Assembly: GCF_000157895.3 (NCBI RefSeq)
Contig: NC_022654.1
Coordinates: forward strand, 80,952 to 144,951
DNA: 64,000 nucleotides
Origin: Mycobacterium kansasii ATCC 12478
Lineage (GTDB): Bacteria; Actinomycetota; Actinomycetes; Mycobacteriales; Mycobacteriaceae
Reading direction: 5' to 3'
Below the pieces are notes generated by a model. The model did not search any database. It saw only the letters and a program-made list of their open reading frames with translations, and was not told the DNA's origin. Below, in pieces: positions 33,310-41,719 of this stretch (positions are counted from its first letter, which is position 1; every line of letters starts with the position of its first letter). The position numbers were made by a program, and so were the translations under genes.

Positions 33310-35804
33310 TCGCATCGACAGCACAGCAGGTTTCCGTCGAATCTCCTGACCAGCCGTCGCCCGCGGTTGACTGGATGACCTGGTTACGCCGTAACACTGA
33401 CGTCAGGTGGCGCCCCCGGGAGTGGGATCACTCGATGTGGTTGTTCATCGGCGATCTGAGCCATCCGCAGACCGTTACCAGGCCGTGCAGTGCTTGCGGG
33501 ATCGCCCTTCGCAGTTCGGGTATGTGCCGGCAGTGCCGGCTGGCGCATATGGCGTCAGGGTTGCCGCTGGAAGCCTTTTCGGCCACCTACGTGCCCCCGG
33601 CGCGCAAGCACCGGCCCGGTGAGCGCCGGCCCGGCACGTGCCTGGTATGCCGCGACGGTGTCCGCTGCGCACGGATGCCGCTTGCCAAGGGGCTCTGTGA
33701 AGACCACCAGGTTCGCTGGCACGTCTACAAACGCAGCAGGCGCTCGCCCAGCCTCAGGCACTGGGCCACCACGGTCGCCATGCCCCACGATGCGCTGCCG
33801 GAGTGTCTGGTCGTGGGCTGCGAGCTGGAATCGTCCTGCACTACAGGGATTTGCACCTTGCACCGTAACCGGTATCGAAGCAGCGGCAGCCGGTCCTCCA
33901 TCAAGCAGTGGGCCAGCACCCAAACGCCACATCTTGCCGCCAACATGTTCTCCCTCGTCCCCCTTGCTGATCAGATGCGGTGGGAACTTCTCTACGCCCT
34001 GCAGCAGCGCGACGCTCGCAATGGACGAATCGACCCGAACGCGATGCGCACTGTGGTTGTCACGCTGGGTCAGACACCAAGCCTGGCAACGATATTCGGA
34101 ACCACGAAGTTTGAACGGCTGCAGACCCGGCAGGTCCGAAACGCCAACGCCGGTGCTCACCTGTTCGAGTTCGGCCGCACCTTGCACGATGCCTACGAGC
34201 AAGTGAGCGGACGAGCTCACACCGATCGGCAGGTTTGGGATCTGGTCACCCTCGGCCTGACCTACGATCCCGCCAGGCATGGCGGCAGCCGCCGACGCAA
34301 GGGCGCACTGGACTTCACCCCAATCACCGTGAGCTGGCTCAACGACGTGACCCGTCGATGGGCCCAAGCCGAGATCGGCCGCATCCCCACCTACGTCATC
34401 GTCGAAACCATTCGAGCCGCCGCGGCCGCCTCCGCCGGCCTGGCCACGCGACCCGGTGGGGGCGAGGACCTGACCGCGCTGCAGGTGACAGACATGGACG
34501 CCGTCGTCGAATCATTTCGCACCTTACGACGCCTCGACGGCGCACCACTGACCGTCCAGACCCGACGGATCCTGTTCAGCCGATTCAGCGACCTACTCGA
34601 CTACGGCCGCGCCATCGGCCCGCTGCGCGATCTGCCCAGCGGGTTCATCCGCCAACGCCACCACTCCATCACCGATACCGAATCACCGAACGAAGAGCGC
34701 GCGCGACAGGGATTACCCGAGCACGTCATCAGGCTGCTCGACGACAACCTCGATGCGCTGGCCCGCGGCAGACTCCACAGCAGCCTGACCGACGAGCAGG
34801 TCAGCCGGATGTTCCGCTGCGTCTACGTCCTGCTGCGAGACACCGGCCGCCGGCCCGGAGAAGTCTGCCAACTGCGTGCCGATTGCCTCGTCGAGGGATC
34901 CGAGCCCGAACTGCTCTGGGACAACACCAAAGGCAAGAGGATGGGCCGCCGGCTGCCGATCACCCAACAGACCGCCGCGGAAATCCGCGCCTGGCAACAG
35001 ATCCGTTCCGGCGCCTATATCGCCCTACCAAGCGCCGACTACCTGTTTCCCGCACGCACATCCCACGCGCCGATTCCACACTTACGCACCCAAACCGTCG
35101 GTGACGCGCTGCGCAGCTGGGTCAGCTGGATCAACGACAACATCGCCGACCCCACCGGTCAGACACGTCCACTCGAAGGCATATCGGTTTACCCGTACCT
35201 GTTTCGGCACAGCTACGCCCAACGTCACGCCGACGCCGGCGTCCCCGTTGACGTTCTACGGGATCTGATGGACCACAAACACATTGCGACCACGATGGGC
35301 TACTACGACATCTCCCTGCGCCGCAAACGCGAAGCGGTCGCCACCATCGCGTCCCTGACCGTTGATCGACTCGGCGGCAACAAGCCATCCTCACGACGAG
35401 GCTACGAACTGCGGTCAGTGGCAGTGCCCTACGGCAATTGCATCGAGCCGTCCAACGTCAAAGCTGGAGGCCAGGCTTGCCCGATCCGATTCCAATGCTC
35501 CGGTTGCGGCTTCTACCGGCCCGACCCGTCCTACATCCCAGCGATCGAGGACCACACCCGAGCACTGAAGGCCAATCGGGAAACCGCACGAGCCATCGAA
35601 GCCGCTGACTTCGTCGTCGACAACCTCACCGCCGAAATCGACCAATTCGAGACCGTGATCACCGCCATGCGCGCCCAGCTGGATTCCCTTGACCCCGAAC
35701 AGCGTCAACGGGTCGATGACGCTTCAGCGACCCTGCGCAAAGCCCGGGCAGCACGAACCAGCCCATCCATCCCCCTAACCGTCGTCGACAGGAGCACCCG
35801 ATGA
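33306..35804 (+). CDS. tnpB: transposase B, large tyrosine recombinase-like protein (Tn554 TnpB type)
   Basis: ATG 33306 overlaps the tnpA stop (ATGA); 832 aa. The N-terminal third has Cys pairs (CSACG, CRQC, CLVC) suggesting zinc binding. The recombinase domain holds Arg in DTGRRPGEVCQLR, Lys in NTKGKRMGRRLPI, the second motif YPYLFRHSYAQRHADAG, then MDHKHIATTMGYYD with the Tyr. The first His of the HxxR box appears as Tyr (YLFRH), a notable change. A C-terminal Cys cluster (CPIRFQCSGCGFYRPDP) and a coiled tail follow, both usual in this family. Not related to the RNA-guided TnpB at 1-1266. Confidence 0.82.
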   Translation: MIASTAQQVSVESPDQPSPAVDWMTWLRRNTDVRWRPREWDHSMWLFIGDLSHPQTVTRPCSACGIALRSSGMCRQCRLAHMASGLPLEAFSATYVPPARKHRPGERRPGTCLVCRDGVRCARMPLAKGLCEDHQVRWHVYKRSRRSPSLRHWATTVAMPHDALPECLVVGCELESSCTTGICTLHRNRYRSSGSRSSIKQWASTQTPHLAANMFSLVPLADQMRWELLYALQQRDARNGRIDPNAMRTVVVTLGQTPSLATIFGTTKFERLQTRQVRNANAGAHLFEFGRTLHDAYEQVSGRAHTDRQVWDLVTLGLTYDPARHGGSRRRKGALDFTPITVSWLNDVTRRWAQAEIGRIPTYVIVETIRAAAAASAGLATRPGGGEDLTALQVTDMDAVVESFRTLRRLDGAPLTVQTRRILFSRFSDLLDYGRAIGPLRDLPSGFIRQRHHSITDTESPNEERARQGLPEHVIRLLDDNLDALARGRLHSSLTDEQVSRMFRCVYVLLRDTGRRPGEVCQLRADCLVEGSEPELLWDNTKGKRMGRRLPITQQTAAEIRAWQQIRSGAYIALPSADYLFPARTSHAPIPHLRTQTVGDALRSWVSWINDNIADPTGQTRPLEGISVYPYLFRHSYAQRHADAGVPVDVLRDLMDHKHIATTMGYYDISLRRKREAVATIASLTVDRLGGNKPSSRRGYELRSVAVPYGNCIEPSNVKAGGQACPIRFQCSGCGFYRPDPSYIPAIEDHTRALKANRETARAIEAADFVVDNLTAEIDQFETVITAMRAQLDSLDPEQRQRVDDASATLRKARAARTSPSIPLTVVDRSTR

Positions 35805-36379
35805 CCGCACCCCGCACACCCGCCGGCGTCCTCAAAGAAGCCCGCCAACGGGACTCTCACCAAAAACGAGCCCGCGTCTTCGCCGCCGTCGACGAAATCA
35901 AACAAACCGAAACGCCCATCACGTTCGCCCTAATCGCACGAGCAGCAAAAGTATCAACCTGGCTGGTCTACGCCGACGGCGTCCGCGAATACATCCAAGC
36001 CGGCCGCGACTACCAAGCCGCACAACCGCACAGGCAACAACTGGCCGGCACCCGCGCCAGCGAGGCCAGCCTGCGAACCGACCTCGAACTCATCCGCCAA
36101 GACAACCGTGCCCTACGCGGCGAGATCACCCGACTCACCCAAGCCCTACGCGAACAACTCGGCCACCAACTCGACGACCAAAACACCACCCACCTACGCC
36201 TGCGAATCGAGGAACTACTACAGGCCAACCAGGAACTTCACAACGCGAACGCCGAACTGGCCGAAAACAACTTCAAGCTGCGCGACCAACTCACCGAGGC
36301 ACAAGACGACCTCATCGCCGTCAGATCCAGCCTGCGACAAATGATCCGCGACACCACCGACCAAATGGAAACAACATGA
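35801..36379 (+). CDS. tnpC: transposition accessory protein (Tn554 TnpC type, DUF6262-like)
   Basis: This 192-aa protein overlaps the tnpB stop (ATGA). The N-terminal ~70 residues have an HTH-like part (ITFALIARAAKVSTWLVYADG). The remainder is a long coiled coil (NRALRGEITRLTQALREQL, ELHNANAELAENNFKLRDQL). It matches the third gene of Tn554-like trios in order, size and coiled-coil character; TnpC affects orientation and frequency of transposition in Tn554. Confidence 0.8.
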   Translation: MTAPRTPAGVLKEARQRDSHQKRARVFAAVDEIKQTETPITFALIARAAKVSTWLVYADGVREYIQAGRDYQAAQPHRQQLAGTRASEASLRTDLELIRQDNRALRGEITRLTQALREQLGHQLDDQNTTHLRLRIEELLQANQELHNANAELAENNFKLRDQLTEAQDDLIAVRSSLRQMIRDTTDQMETT

Positions 36380-36468
36380 ACATCCCGCAGACACAAACCC
36401 GGCAATCGCACGGGCCAGGCCTGCAAACGAGTCCTCTGGCAGGCGAAGGCCACGACGGATCAGCCCCG

Positions 36469-36918
36469 TTACTGTCCGTCGTCCCACAACTGGTCGGTGA
36501 GGTCGTGAAAGGTCGCCAGGACCACTTCATCGTCGTGGCGCGCCATTGCGGACTTGCTCATGCTCGCCTGCACGATGAACCCGTCGCGATGAACCAGCTC
36601 GACAAGTTCATTTGCATACGCGCGCATCACCGTGACTACCGGCTGAATGTTGGGCAGGTTGTAGAAAATGCTGTGGAATTCCAGACCCACAAGCGCGTCT
36701 TGCGTGTGACCGAGCATGGTCGCGAACGCCGAGTTGACGAACACGATCATGCCGTCCGGCCCGATGGCAAGCACTGGGATCGGTATCCGCTCAAGTACCA
36801 CCAGGGCGGGCAGCTCGCGGAGCGTGTCAGCAGGCGATTGGTCAGCCTGCCTGGGACGCCTTCGCTCCACACGCACATCGTTGCTGGGGTCGGCCGATGA
36901 GCGACCATCGCTACCCAT
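36469..36918 (-). CDS. PAS-domain protein, transposon passenger
   Basis: ATG 36918 has GGAGGG just upstream; 149 aa. A single PAS domain occupies about residues 45-145: LERIPIPVLAIGPDGMIVFV, NSAFATMLGHTQDALVG, LVHRDGFIVQASMSKSAM, VLATFHDLTDQLWDD. There is no kinase, GGDEF or HTH domain, so it would sense a ligand or pair with another protein. It lies convergent to tnpC and inside the nrdH-defined borders, so it is cargo of the Tn554-type element. Confidence 0.75.
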   Translation of the reverse strand: MGSDGRSSADPSNDVRVERRRPRQADQSPADTLRELPALVVLERIPIPVLAIGPDGMIVFVNSAFATMLGHTQDALVGLEFHSIFYNLPNIQPVVTVMRAYANELVELVHRDGFIVQASMSKSAMARHDDEVVLATFHDLTDQLWDDGQ

Positions 36919-37190
36919 TCGATTCCCTCCGACCACGAGCACCCCGAGCACCCTTGCCCCTTCGGGCGCGTCGGCAACAGATACGAGGGGCCTACCAGTC
37001 AGTAAAGAACATCAGCCATCCAGCGCGAGGGCTTTGTCACAAATTTCTGTCCTCGCGGTCCGTCCGCGCAGCGGCCCACTCACGGCCACATGCCATAGGT
37101 GCCTCAACTTCTTCATCCATGCCGCACCACACAAACACAATGATCACAGGGTTTCTTGCCTCCCTATGGCCCGTCAGGGATCAGATAAAT

Positions 37191-37355
37191 AAAGAGGGAA
37201 TCAGTTACCAGAAAGTCGACGTGACCGAGCACCCAGAGGCCCGCGAATACGTCATGAGTCTGGGCTATCTGGGCGCACCCGTCGTCTATGTCTCGCCCAC
37301 GGTGCATTGGTCGGGGTTCCGCCCGGATCGCTTGGCCGGCCTGGCCGCCGCCTAA
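37191..37355 (+). pseudogene. nrdH: 3' part of nrdH, displaced by transposon
   Basis: From AAA at 37191 the frame reads KEGISYQKVDVTEHPEA, then REYVMSLGYLGAPVVYV and HWSGFRPDRL, the NrdH thioredoxin-fold C-terminus with its cis-Pro (APVV) and WSGFRPD. Joined to codons 1-24 at 32003-32074 it restores a 78-aa protein of normal length with a single Lys at the joint. It has no start of its own except in transposon end sequence. Confidence 0.88.
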
Positions 37356-37388
37356 CAGCTGCACCCCTGACCGAAAGGACTCACACCC

Positions 37389-37682
37389 ATGCACACCGAC
37401 ACCGCGCTTGAGCAAGCCGTCGCCGAGTTCACCGAGCTCGACGCCATCGAGCGAATCGCTGAAACGCGAAGCCATCTGCTTTCCCACATCTCTACGGCAG
37501 TCAAGGCCCTGCAAGACGCGAGTGGCGCCTTGGCGCAGCTGCGCAGCAACAGCGTCTACGACGTCGAGTTTGTGGAGGGTCGCGATGGCCGCGATGTTGC
37601 CACCTTCCTCGACGAGAGCATTCGCCACACCCGTGCGGCCTACGCGGTGGTGCACACCGTTATCGATCAGGAGACACCGTGA
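37389..37682 (+). CDS. hypothetical protein upstream of primase-like gene
   Basis: The 97-aa product's ATG 37389 is preceded by GAAAGGA. It is helical and acidic (AVAEFTELDAIERIAETRSH, VATFLDESIRHTRAAYAVVH). No family recognised. The stop overlaps the start of the primase-like gene (GTGA), so the two are coupled and once followed nrdH in the same direction. Confidence 0.55.
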   Translation: MHTDTALEQAVAEFTELDAIERIAETRSHLLSHISTAVKALQDASGALAQLRSNSVYDVEFVEGRDGRDVATFLDESIRHTRAAYAVVHTVIDQETP

Positions 37683-38968
37683 TGGCGAGCGCACACCAAC
37701 TCCACAGTCCCGGAGCCGCTTTGGACCACGTGCGGGACGCCCTGCAAGCAGCGGGGCACGCCATCCGCCCGCGTGGTTCGGAGGCCTTCATGGCCAGCTG
37801 CCCCCTGCACACCGACCACTGCCCCTCGCTGTCGGTTGGGTGGCGAGAAAACACCCGCGCCGGCACTGGCGGTGCGGTCCTGCTGCACTGCTTTAGCTGC
37901 CAAGCCCCCGCGGCCGCCATCGCGGCCGCACTGGGTCTGCGCCTGGCCGATCTGTTCGACAACCCCAGCCCCGCAACCGGGCAACGCTGGCCTCGCGTCA
38001 CGCAGCCCAGGGCCAGGCGAACTCCTGGGCCAGGGCCGTTACCCGCACGCATCACCGCGGGGCGCGAAGACACCAACCACCACTGGCGCCGGGCCCGGGT
38101 CTACACCTACCTGACCCCCACGGGAACCCCGGTGCAGCAGGTCGTCCGCGAAGAATGCGCATGCACTGGTCGACCCCACAAACAGTTCCGGCAGCGCTAC
38201 CGCGACGGAGGCCAGTGGGTGTACCGCAAGCCGTACGGATTCACCCCGGTGTTATACCGGCCCGCCGCAATTGCGGCCGCAGCCACACGCGGCGCATGGA
38301 TATGGGTCACCGAAGGTGAAAAAGACGCCGACACCCTGACTGCACTCGGCCGGCTGGCCACCACCAACGCCCAAGGAGCCGCCAACTTCCCCGCCGAACT
38401 CGTCGACGACTTCGCCGGACTCAAGGTCGCCATCGTCGCCGACCGAGACCTCGCCGGTTATCAGCGGGCGATCAACCTCTATGCACGCCTACGCAGCATC
38501 ACTGCCCAAGTCGTGGTGCTCTTACCCGCCCTCGACGTCGACAAAGCCGACGTCACCGATCACGTCAACGCCGGCCTGTGGAACCGCGCCGAGCTTTTCG
38601 GAGGCCTTTCCGTCATCACGCCCGCCGAACTGCACACCTTGGCCGCGGCCGCCAAAGCCCGGGTGGCCGCCGAGCGTTTCGACGTCGCCCTGCAGGAAGC
38701 CCGCGCGCACCAGGACCGTCGCGGCCTGGTACCCGGCAGCGCACGCAACGCCGCACGATGGCTCGCCGAAGCCGCCGAACAACTGCGCACAGTGCAACAC
38801 ACCCACCAAGACCTGCACCACGACATCGGCGAGCAGCCCTCACCCAGGCAGCGCGCCGAGGCGGCCGCCATTGATGCCCTCCTCGAGCAGCTCACCACTG
38901 ACTACCGGAACAACACACGCAGGCCAGCGATACACGCTGGCCATGATCGGTTGAAGGAGTCTGCATGA
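37679..38968 (+). CDS. CHC2 zinc-finger/TOPRIM primase-like protein
   Basis: 429 aa; GTG 37679 overlaps the previous stop, and the ATG of the next codon is an alternative. The N-terminal zinc motif is CPLHTDHCPSLSV, then HCFSCQAPAAAI, as in DnaG-type primases. A TOPRIM-like domain follows with WIWVTEGEKDADTLTALG and KVAIVADRDLAGYQ (acidic metal site). The C-terminus is helical. It lacks the full RNA-polymerase domain of DnaG, so it resembles phage and plasmid primase or primase-like proteins. In a leading region it could prime complementary-strand synthesis on the incoming single strand. Confidence 0.7.
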   Translation: MMASAHQLHSPGAALDHVRDALQAAGHAIRPRGSEAFMASCPLHTDHCPSLSVGWRENTRAGTGGAVLLHCFSCQAPAAAIAAALGLRLADLFDNPSPATGQRWPRVTQPRARRTPGPGPLPARITAGREDTNHHWRRARVYTYLTPTGTPVQQVVREECACTGRPHKQFRQRYRDGGQWVYRKPYGFTPVLYRPAAIAAAATRGAWIWVTEGEKDADTLTALGRLATTNAQGAANFPAELVDDFAGLKVAIVADRDLAGYQRAINLYARLRSITAQVVVLLPALDVDKADVTDHVNAGLWNRAELFGGLSVITPAELHTLAAAAKARVAAERFDVALQEARAHQDRRGLVPGSARNAARWLAEAAEQLRTVQHTHQDLHHDIGEQPSPRQRAEAAAIDALLEQLTTDYRNNTRRPAIHAGHDRLKESA

Positions 38969-39135
38969 CAACGCGTTTCGAGATCGCCATCACCAACCGC
39001 GCGGCCGCAGCCATCGCCGCAGCGCCGGGCCGGCCCGGGCCCGCCGCCAACACCGCCCGCGCCTGGATCGACAGCATGACCGCCCGCGCCCAACTACGCT
39101 CCGAGCGTCGCCTGCGCCACACTCGCGCCGCCTAA
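38965..39135 (+). CDS. small basic protein coupled to primase-like gene
   Basis: ATG 38965 overlaps the primase-like stop (ATGA) and gives 56 aa (MTTRFEIAITNRAAAAIAAA, ending ERRLRHTRAA). Ala/Arg-rich, probably one helix. The tight coupling and protein-like start make it a plausible gene despite its size. Confidence 0.45.
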   Translation: MTTRFEIAITNRAAAAIAAAPGRPGPAANTARAWIDSMTARAQLRSERRLRHTRAA

Positions 39136-39158
39136 CCCCCGGAAAGGTGACCCCACTC

Positions 39159-39875
39159 ATGCACGCCATCACCCGCCGATTCGCCGCCGCCGCAGGGGTG
39201 CTCACCGCAGCAACTCTGGCTCTAGCCGGTCCACCCTCGGCACACGCCGCGCTAGCCGTGGTCAGCCCCGGCGAAGAGGTCGACTACATCAACCCCACCG
39301 GAGGCAACCAGTTCTGCACCATCGGCTACGTCTACACCGGCGCGGACCTGCACACCTACGCCATCACCGCCGCCCACTGCCGCTCTGACCCCGCGTCAGG
39401 CTATGCGCGCGACAAGCGAAGCGGACTCACCGGCAAGTTCGTGCGCACCATTTTCGAGTCGCCGCGCAGCGGCGGCGCCGACTACGCGCTGATCGACTTC
39501 AACACCAACTCCATGGCATCGGCCTTCATCGACGCCAACCACACGCTCTTTACCGACGACCATCCCGAACCCCAAGTCGGCGAAACTGTCTGCCGCATCG
39601 GAGTTTCCAGCGGACAGCACTGCGGACAAATCGCGGCCGCCCAAGGCCGAGACCAATACCTGACCACAGGGATGCCGCCCAGCATCCCCGGTGACTCCGG
39701 AGGCCCGGTGTGGACGCCAACCTCACAGGGTTACGCGCAAATCATCGGGATTTGGCTAGGTGAAAAAACCACCGCCGCCGGCCAACAGTACGGCCGCTTC
39801 GCCTCACTATCCAGTGGCCTTCGCGCACTTAGCGCGCCCGAACGACCCGGTCAAAACGCCAGCAATCCCGAGTAA
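39159..39875 (+). CDS. secreted trypsin-like serine protease
   Basis: ATG 39159 lies ~10 bases after GGAAAGG; 238 aa. A signal peptide is clear: basic RRFAAAAGVL, hydrophobic core, SAHA cleavage site near residue 32. The chymotrypsin-fold triad is seen as His in ITAAHC, Asp in ADYALIDF and Ser in IPGDSGGPVW. Cysteines are placed for disulfides (FCTIGY with AHC; VCRIG with HCGQ). Exported to the cell envelope or medium. Relatives in mycobacteria are small secreted trypsins of unknown target. It could act on the recipient or donor surface during mating, which is speculation. Confidence 0.82.
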   Translation: MHAITRRFAAAAGVLTAATLALAGPPSAHAALAVVSPGEEVDYINPTGGNQFCTIGYVYTGADLHTYAITAAHCRSDPASGYARDKRSGLTGKFVRTIFESPRSGGADYALIDFNTNSMASAFIDANHTLFTDDHPEPQVGETVCRIGVSSGQHCGQIAAAQGRDQYLTTGMPPSIPGDSGGPVWTPTSQGYAQIIGIWLGEKTTAAGQQYGRFASLSSGLRALSAPERPGQNASNPE

Positions 39876-40030
39876 TCAGCTCGCGGATACGACACGTCGA
39901 AGCTCAACTCCGGTACCGGCCACTGCCCGGTCACCAACCAGGTCATCGCCGGCACCGCAACACCCTGCGGCCCCTTCATGAGGTCACGCGCGAAGGCCTC
40001 TTCAAACATCACACCAGCGTACAGCCGCTG

Positions 40031-40347
40031 GGACTGGCCACCTGCCGGTGGCCACCAAATCCGTAGCCCCTCACCCTTTTAAGCCGTCAGCGGGGCGCTC
40101 ATGGTAAGCGGGTGGGGACCCCGACCGGTCCACCCACGCCCACACCGGGCCTCGCCGTGCCGAGTGACTGTTTTGGGTCCTAATGCCAGCTCGCCGAAGG
40201 GCGCTTCGCGCCGGCGAGCGCGGACCCAAAACCCGGCGAACACCCGCCGCGGGACTCGTCGGGGTGGACCGCCCACCCTCACCCGCTTACCCGCACCCCA
40301 GCGCTGACCAGCGCACCACATCACCATCCGAAACGGAGAACACACCA
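40031..40347 (+). promoter_or_regulatory. hairpin promoter module, copy 1 (type A)
   Basis: 317 bp ending at the start codon of the 40348 gene. Hairpin TGGCCACC/GGTGGCCA comes first. Then nested pairs: GGTAAGCGGGTG (40103-40114) with CACCCGCTTACC (40280-40291), GGTCCACCC (40127-40135) with GGGTGGACC (40262-40270), GTTTTGGGTCC (40170-40180) with GGACCCAAAAC (40222-40232), and GCTCGCC with GGCGAGC at the tip. Identical to copy 5 and to copy 3 except one T. Proposed Frpo-like single-strand promoter. Confidence 0.7.
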
Positions 40348-40887
40348 ATGACGAAATCCGCCACACCCATTTACGTCACGCCGGCCGGCGTCATTACTCA
40401 CAGCATCGTGTCCATCAAAGGCCAGCTCGAACCCGACATCACCGTGCACCACGCCCGCACCCCGTCCGCCCGTATCGGCATCACGGTCGGCGGCATGCAC
40501 ATGAGCCTGCAGAACTGCCAGACAGCCCAGGGCCTGCTCGAGGCCTTCGTCGCTGCGCGCACTCAGATGATCCATGTCCCCGCGGAAATCCCCACCGCTG
40601 GAGCCGTGGCCGAGGAGCCCGCCGGCCGCGCAGTGCTCGGCGTCGAGTGGACGAGGGCACCGGCTTACGCTGTCGTGGCACAGTCGGCGCTCAACAAGCT
40701 CAAGACCGCGAAACTGCACTGGGTCGAGCTCTACACCGGCCCGATCACCTGGCAATTGCGTGACCGCGCCGCGATCCTGTCGATGATCGACGCGTTTCGA
40801 CAGGTCCACCGAGTGGCGATCGCGGTCTTCGCAGACGGTGAGCGCTACAAAGCCGATCCCACCGACGCCGACTATCGAGCGGCCTGA
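40348..40887 (+). CDS. hypothetical leading-region protein A
   Basis: 179 aa from ATG 40348, behind GGAGAA. Beta-rich N-terminus (PIYVTPAGVITHSIV, IGITVGGMHMSLQNC) and an alpha/beta C-terminus (WVELYTGPITWQLRDRAAIL). Family not recognised. It is the first gene of the module array, preceded by type A copy 1 and followed by a terminator, so it is a one-gene unit. Confidence 0.6.
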   Translation: MTKSATPIYVTPAGVITHSIVSIKGQLEPDITVHHARTPSARIGITVGGMHMSLQNCQTAQGLLEAFVAARTQMIHVPAEIPTAGAVAEEPAGRAVLGVEWTRAPAYAVVAQSALNKLKTAKLHWVELYTGPITWQLRDRAAILSMIDAFRQVHRVAIAVFADGERYKADPTDADYRAA

Positions 40888-40896
40888 ACACATTCC

Positions 40897-40945
40897 GGGC
40901 CCGGCCGCCTCTCCCATCGGGGGGTGGCCGGGCCCCCCTTTTCTT
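40897..40945 (+). terminator. terminator after protein A gene
   Basis: GGGCCCGGCC (40897-40906) pairs with GGCCGGGCCC (40926-40935), followed by CCCTTTTCTT. The same design closes every unit of the array. Confidence 0.8.
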
Positions 40946-40981
40946 CCGGTCCGCTGAGGTGCCGGCGCGCCCCGCGCGACC

Positions 40982-41294
40982 GGACTGGCCACCTGCCGGT
41001 GGCCACCAAATCCGTAGCCCCTCACCTTATTTGCCGTCAGCAGGGGTCGCAGTCTAATCGGCCGGGGGCCCCGACCGGTCAACCCACGCCCACACCGAAC
41101 TACGCAGGCCCAGTGACCTTTTCGGCCCTATGCCAGCTCGCCCCATGGCGCTTCGCGCCAGGCGAGCGCGGGCCGAAAACCCTGCTGCGTTCGGCGCGGG
41201 ACTCTTCGGGGTTGACCGCCCACCCTCACCCGATTAGCCCACTCCCCCAGCGCTGACCAGCGCACCACATCACCGCACAGAACGGACAAACATC
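40982..41294 (+). promoter_or_regulatory. hairpin promoter module, copy 2 (type B)
   Basis: Same architecture as copy 1 with different bases in both halves of each stem: CTAATCGG with CCGATTAG, GGTCAACCC with GGGTTGACC, TTTTCGGCCC with GGGCCGAAAA, and tip GCTCGCC with GGCGAGC. Ends at the 41295 start codon. Confidence 0.7.
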
Positions 41295-41690
41295 ATGTGC
41301 TACAACCGCATCGCGATCCTGGCTGATCTGCGTAACCAACTCGTCAACGGGACCTGCAACCCCAGCCGAGGCCTCGCCGAGCTCGCCGCCCCACTCCTGG
41401 TCGACGACAGCTATAAGACCCTGCTCTACAAGATCGCCGAGCGCCGGCCGCTACGGGCCGCACTGCTGTGGGGCCGTATCGGCGATCACCTCAGCGGACA
41501 GGCCCGAATCGAAGCCCTCACCCTGGCCGCTGCGTTCGCCCTCAAAGGTGGCAATCCCGGCATCGCGGCCACGATCATCACCCGCGTCGACGTCGCGGTC
41601 CGCCGCGAGCACACCGAGACGCCGGCAATGATCGAGATTCTCAAACTCGACCACCGCATCCAAGCGCACCTGACCCACGTCGTCGCCTGA
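41295..41690 (+). CDS. short DUF4192-like protein (C-terminal domain only)
   Basis: The 131-aa product's RRPLRAALLWGRIGDHLSGQ, then ARIEALTLAAAFALKGGNPG, parallels the C-terminal part of the DUF4192 protein at 46793 (AQLWTHIGRRLRGQ, then AEALTIAAACYCLLEDS). It thus looks like a DUF4192 C-terminal module with a different N-terminus (CYNRIAILADLRNQLVNG). Preceded by module copy 2 and followed after 29 bases by the next gene, so the pair is an operon. Confidence 0.6.
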   Translation: MCYNRIAILADLRNQLVNGTCNPSRGLAELAAPLLVDDSYKTLLYKIAERRPLRAALLWGRIGDHLSGQARIEALTLAAAFALKGGNPGIAATIITRVDVAVRREHTETPAMIEILKLDHRIQAHLTHVVA

Positions 41691-41719
41691 AACCACCTAC
41701 CTCACACAAGGCATCCACC

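Larger units (their letters stand above)
32075..37188 (+). mobile_element. Tn554-type transposon (three tyrosine-recombinase-type genes) inserted in nrdH
   Basis: Both borders are fixed by nrdH: its 5' part ends GATAAA at 32074 and its 3' part resumes AATAAA at 37193, so ATAAA is present at both ends. The element starts ATTATCTGCC and ends, read inward on the other strand, TTTATCTGATC, giving a short imperfect inverted end (TTATCTG). Cargo is tnpA, tnpB and tnpC overlapping by ATGA, plus a convergent PAS-domain gene. About 270 bases at the right end are non-coding. Tn554-family elements move without resistance to neighbours and are often site-selective. Confidence 0.85.

Noticed and set aside
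39852..40013. 53-codon minus-strand frame after the protease gene
   Set aside because: Somewhat protein-like, but it overlaps the protease 3' end and has no ribosome site or family; possibly a remnant.
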